A stretch of 64,000 bases of DNA, from NCBI RefSeq assembly GCF_000153025.1, contig NZ_CH672429.1:1513107-1577106 (forward strand). Direction: 5' to 3'. The notes beneath the pieces are model-generated. The model saw only the letters and a program-made list of their open reading frames with translations. It was not told where the DNA came from and searched no databases. Source of the DNA: Marinomonas sp. MED121. GTDB taxonomy: Bacteria; Pseudomonadota; Gammaproteobacteria; Pseudomonadales; Marinomonadaceae. The position numbers were made by a program, and so were the translations under genes. Positions 62,007 to 64,000 of this stretch are shown one piece after another (positions within the stretch are counted from its first letter, which is position 1; each line of letters starts with the position of its first letter).

Positions 62007-62855
62007 ATGATGGAAACAAAAATTTTAGAAACCACGGCAGGCCATTCAATTACCGCTCAAATATTCTCTCCACAAGGAGAGAGCAAAGGGGTTTGTATCA
62101 TTGCCACAGCAACCGGCGTGGCCCAGCATTTATATAATGATTTTGCCAACTGGCTAACTGAGCATAATTATACGGCTGTTACCTTTGATTATGATGGTAT
62201 CGGCCAGTCGATTGATCGCCATGTTAAATACTGCAAAAGCGATAAATTAAGCTGGGCCAAACATGATTGCCCTACGGTTTTAAACTTTGTAAAACACGCT
62301 TATCCAGAGCAGAAGATCACTTGGATAGGACACAGCGTTGGCGCTCATATGCTAGGTTTTATGGAAGACACCCATGCCATAGACAAGGCAATTACTGTTG
62401 GTGCAGGTACCGGCACTTGGTGGTATAACGCCAAACCCACTAAACGTGCAGCTTGGTTTTTATGGTACTTTCTTGTGCCTATTGTGGTGCCTCTCATGGG
62501 CTATTTCCCTGGAGATAAACTCAAGATAATGTGTAACTTGCCCAAAGGTGTCATCATGCAATGGCGTCGCTGGTGTTTAAAAGAAGATTACGCCATTGGC
62601 TATGAAGGTGACTGGCTAAAGGAGCGCTTTGCCAATACCAAGATGCCAATTACTGCGTTTGCTTTTAGTGATGACGATATGATGTCGATGAAAAACATCA
62701 CCATGCTACACAGCTTTTTTACTGGTTCAAAACAAAGCATGGTAAAAATCACACCCTCTGATATCGGGCAAAAACGCATTGGTCATATTGGCTGGCACAA
62801 AGAGAGATACCGTACCCTTTGGGATAAGTACTTTTTAAATGCGCTAGAATCATAA
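62007..62855 (+). CDS. Alpha/beta hydrolase
   Basis: A 282-residue hydrolase. The nucleophile elbow GHSVGAHMLG (Ser near residue 113) and the closing HIGWHKE (His near 263) give the catalytic Ser and His; the acid is likely in FAFSDDDM near 227. It resembles serine aminopeptidase-type lipases/esterases. It follows the MarR gene in one probable operon. Substrate unknown. Confidence 0.85.
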   Translation: MMETKILETTAGHSITAQIFSPQGESKGVCIIATATGVAQHLYNDFANWLTEHNYTAVTFDYDGIGQSIDRHVKYCKSDKLSWAKHDCPTVLNFVKHAYPEQKITWIGHSVGAHMLGFMEDTHAIDKAITVGAGTGTWWYNAKPTKRAAWFLWYFLVPIVVPLMGYFPGDKLKIMCNLPKGVIMQWRRWCLKEDYAIGYEGDWLKERFANTKMPITAFAFSDDDMMSMKNITMLHSFFTGSKQSMVKITPSDIGQKRIGHIGWHKERYRTLWDKYFLNALES

Positions 62856-62888
62856 AAGTAATCCAGATGCTAATTTGAAATCTAGATG

Positions 62889-64000
62889 CTATTTTGAAAG
62901 CCGTTTCAAGAGACTTAGCTGGTCTTGACTTAACCCCTCTTGAAGCGCTTTTAATCTCTCTAATAAAACACCTTTCTTTAATGCAGATGCCTCAAGCTGA
63001 GCTTCATTTAATAAGGCGTAAATTTCAATTTCTCTGATCAAGAGTTTTGCCTCGAACTCTCTTGCTATGTCATTGGCATGAGATAAATACATAGCTGCCT
63101 TGCTATTCTGCATTGCCATAGCCAAACGTCCACGAATCAACCAAGCGATAGCGAGATCATAGGGTTGTTCTAACTCACTGATAATGTCGATCGCACGAGC
63201 GACTAAATTGTCTCTCACGATCCAAGTTAAACTAGGTTTGAGACTTTGCTTTAACAAAAGGCGAAACAAGACAGGCTTGTGACCTTTTAACGTAAGTTCT
63301 CTACTTAAGGTTTCGAACTCAGCATACTCTAGGCTGGTCTGAGGTTTATCTGCTAACAGGACCATCAGCCTGTCATGGCTAAAAAGTGGTACATCCAATA
63401 AAGGCCCTTTTAATGATGAAGCATCTTCATCAAGAGCTTTCAAGACAGTTTTGTCTTTGGCCATTAAATGAGCCGACTGCAATTTATCAATTCTGTGCTG
63501 TAACTGGGTCCTTAAACTCTGTACTAGGTCTTGCTGATTAGCCACATAAAAGCGCTGGCTGCTCTCTAACTCAGTTTGTGCCTGCTCAAGTTCACCTTGT
63601 CGATAGTGGATAAGGGCTAACCAAAAATGAGCAGATTCTAAAATTGCAGCTTCTTTATTGTTATTCACAAGCTTTCTAAATACAGACTCTGCCACTTGCC
63701 ATTGCCCTAGTTGGTATTGGCTGATCGCCTGATAAAGCACGGACCAAGTATGGCTTTTATCAATCTGCATTGAGGCTTTGAAATAATACTGAGCTAACAC
63801 ATAACCATCCGTTTGTAGGGCCTGTAAACCTCTGGCAAAGTCATGCATGGCACTAGGTACATAGGCATACGCATCTAGTTCGGTAAGTTGGCTATTTGGT
63901 CTTATTTCACGAAAGATCTCACTGGCGACATCCGGCATGGAGACAGCAAGATCCAGGCGTTTTATCTGCTTTCCTTCCTGCTCACCCTCTGCAGTAATCA
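62889..64000 (-). CDS. TPR-containing protein, 5' end outside the window
   Basis: At least 370 residues. Repeating 34-residue helices (YVLAQYYFKASMQIDKSHTWSVLYQ, AHFWLALIHYRQGELEQAQTELESS) are tetratricopeptide repeats. An ATG is present at 63938, but the frame remains open to the right edge (… KRLDLAVSMPD), so the start is beyond 64000. The layout recalls the C-terminal sensor half of CadC/ToxR-like winged-helix regulators; that identity is a guess. Confidence 0.7.
   Translation of the reverse strand, partial: ITAEGEQEGKQIKRLDLAVSMPDVASEIFREIRPNSQLTELDAYAYVPSAMHDFARGLQALQTDGYVLAQYYFKASMQIDKSHTWSVLYQAISQYQLGQWQVAESVFRKLVNNNKEAAILESAHFWLALIHYRQGELEQAQTELESSQRFYVANQQDLVQSLRTQLQHRIDKLQSAHLMAKDKTVLKALDEDASSLKGPLLDVPLFSHDRLMVLLADKPQTSLEYAEFETLSRELTLKGHKPVLFRLLLKQSLKPSLTWIVRDNLVARAIDIISELEQPYDLAIAWLIRGRLAMAMQNSKAAMYLSHANDIAREFEAKLLIREIEIYALLNEAQLEASALKKGVLLERLKALQEGLSQDQLSLLKRLSK

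Overview
The window looks like the chromosome of a free-living marine gammaproteobacterium, most likely Marinomonas or a close Oceanospirillales relative. This is inferred from moderate AT-richness, a periplasm-centred lifestyle (polyamine ABC, TRAP and BCCT importers), three chemoreceptors and many LysR/AraC regulators. No rRNA, tRNA, CRISPR array, complete insertion sequence or prophage was seen. The last gene runs off the right edge.

Layout. 0-9 kb: a putrescine-binding protein, a chemoreceptor, an MFS exporter, a purine phosphoribosyltransferase, a GNAT acetyltransferase, an orphan solute-binding protein, a ZrgA-like protein and a TauE/SafE exporter. 9-15 kb: a FATP-type acyl-CoA synthetase, an AraC regulator and a second chemoreceptor. 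15-25 kb: a polyamine island. On the minus strand lie puuA, potF, potG-potH-potI and a class I glutamine amidotransferase. On the plus strand lie a GntR regulator, a class III aminotransferase and a LuxR-type regulator. Two copies of a TGTGATCACA-type palindrome, one before puuA and one before the aminotransferase, suggest control by the GntR protein. 25-43 kb: a repeat-rich gap, a LysR/QorB pair, a TRAP transporter operon ending in a VanX-type dipeptidase, further regulators and MFS exporters, an Lrp / class V aminotransferase pair and a BCCT transporter. 43-49 kb: an SgrR-like regulator divergent from an MFS exporter, a toxin-antitoxin pair, a RarD-like permease and a LysR regulator.

50-58 kb is the most unusual part, a sensory island. 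A LuxP-like periplasmic receptor is divergent from a second sugar-type periplasmic binding protein, whose gene overlaps (ATGA) a membrane GGDEF/EAL protein with a helical periplasmic domain. Next comes a 736-residue fusion of a complete ammonium transporter (all pore residues kept) to a methyl-accepting chemotaxis signalling domain, then a two-EF-hand protein. A 3' remnant of a second copy of the fusion gene lies 10 kb away beside the toxin-antitoxin pair. 58-64 kb: an RhlE-like helicase, AraC and MarR regulators, a VOC protein, an alpha/beta hydrolase and a truncated TPR protein.

Functionally, the window combines nitrogen and polyamine acquisition (PotFGHI, PuuA, aminotransferase, Amt fusion) with sensing outputs to chemotaxis and c-di-GMP. 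Functional assignments rest on motif reading without database searches.
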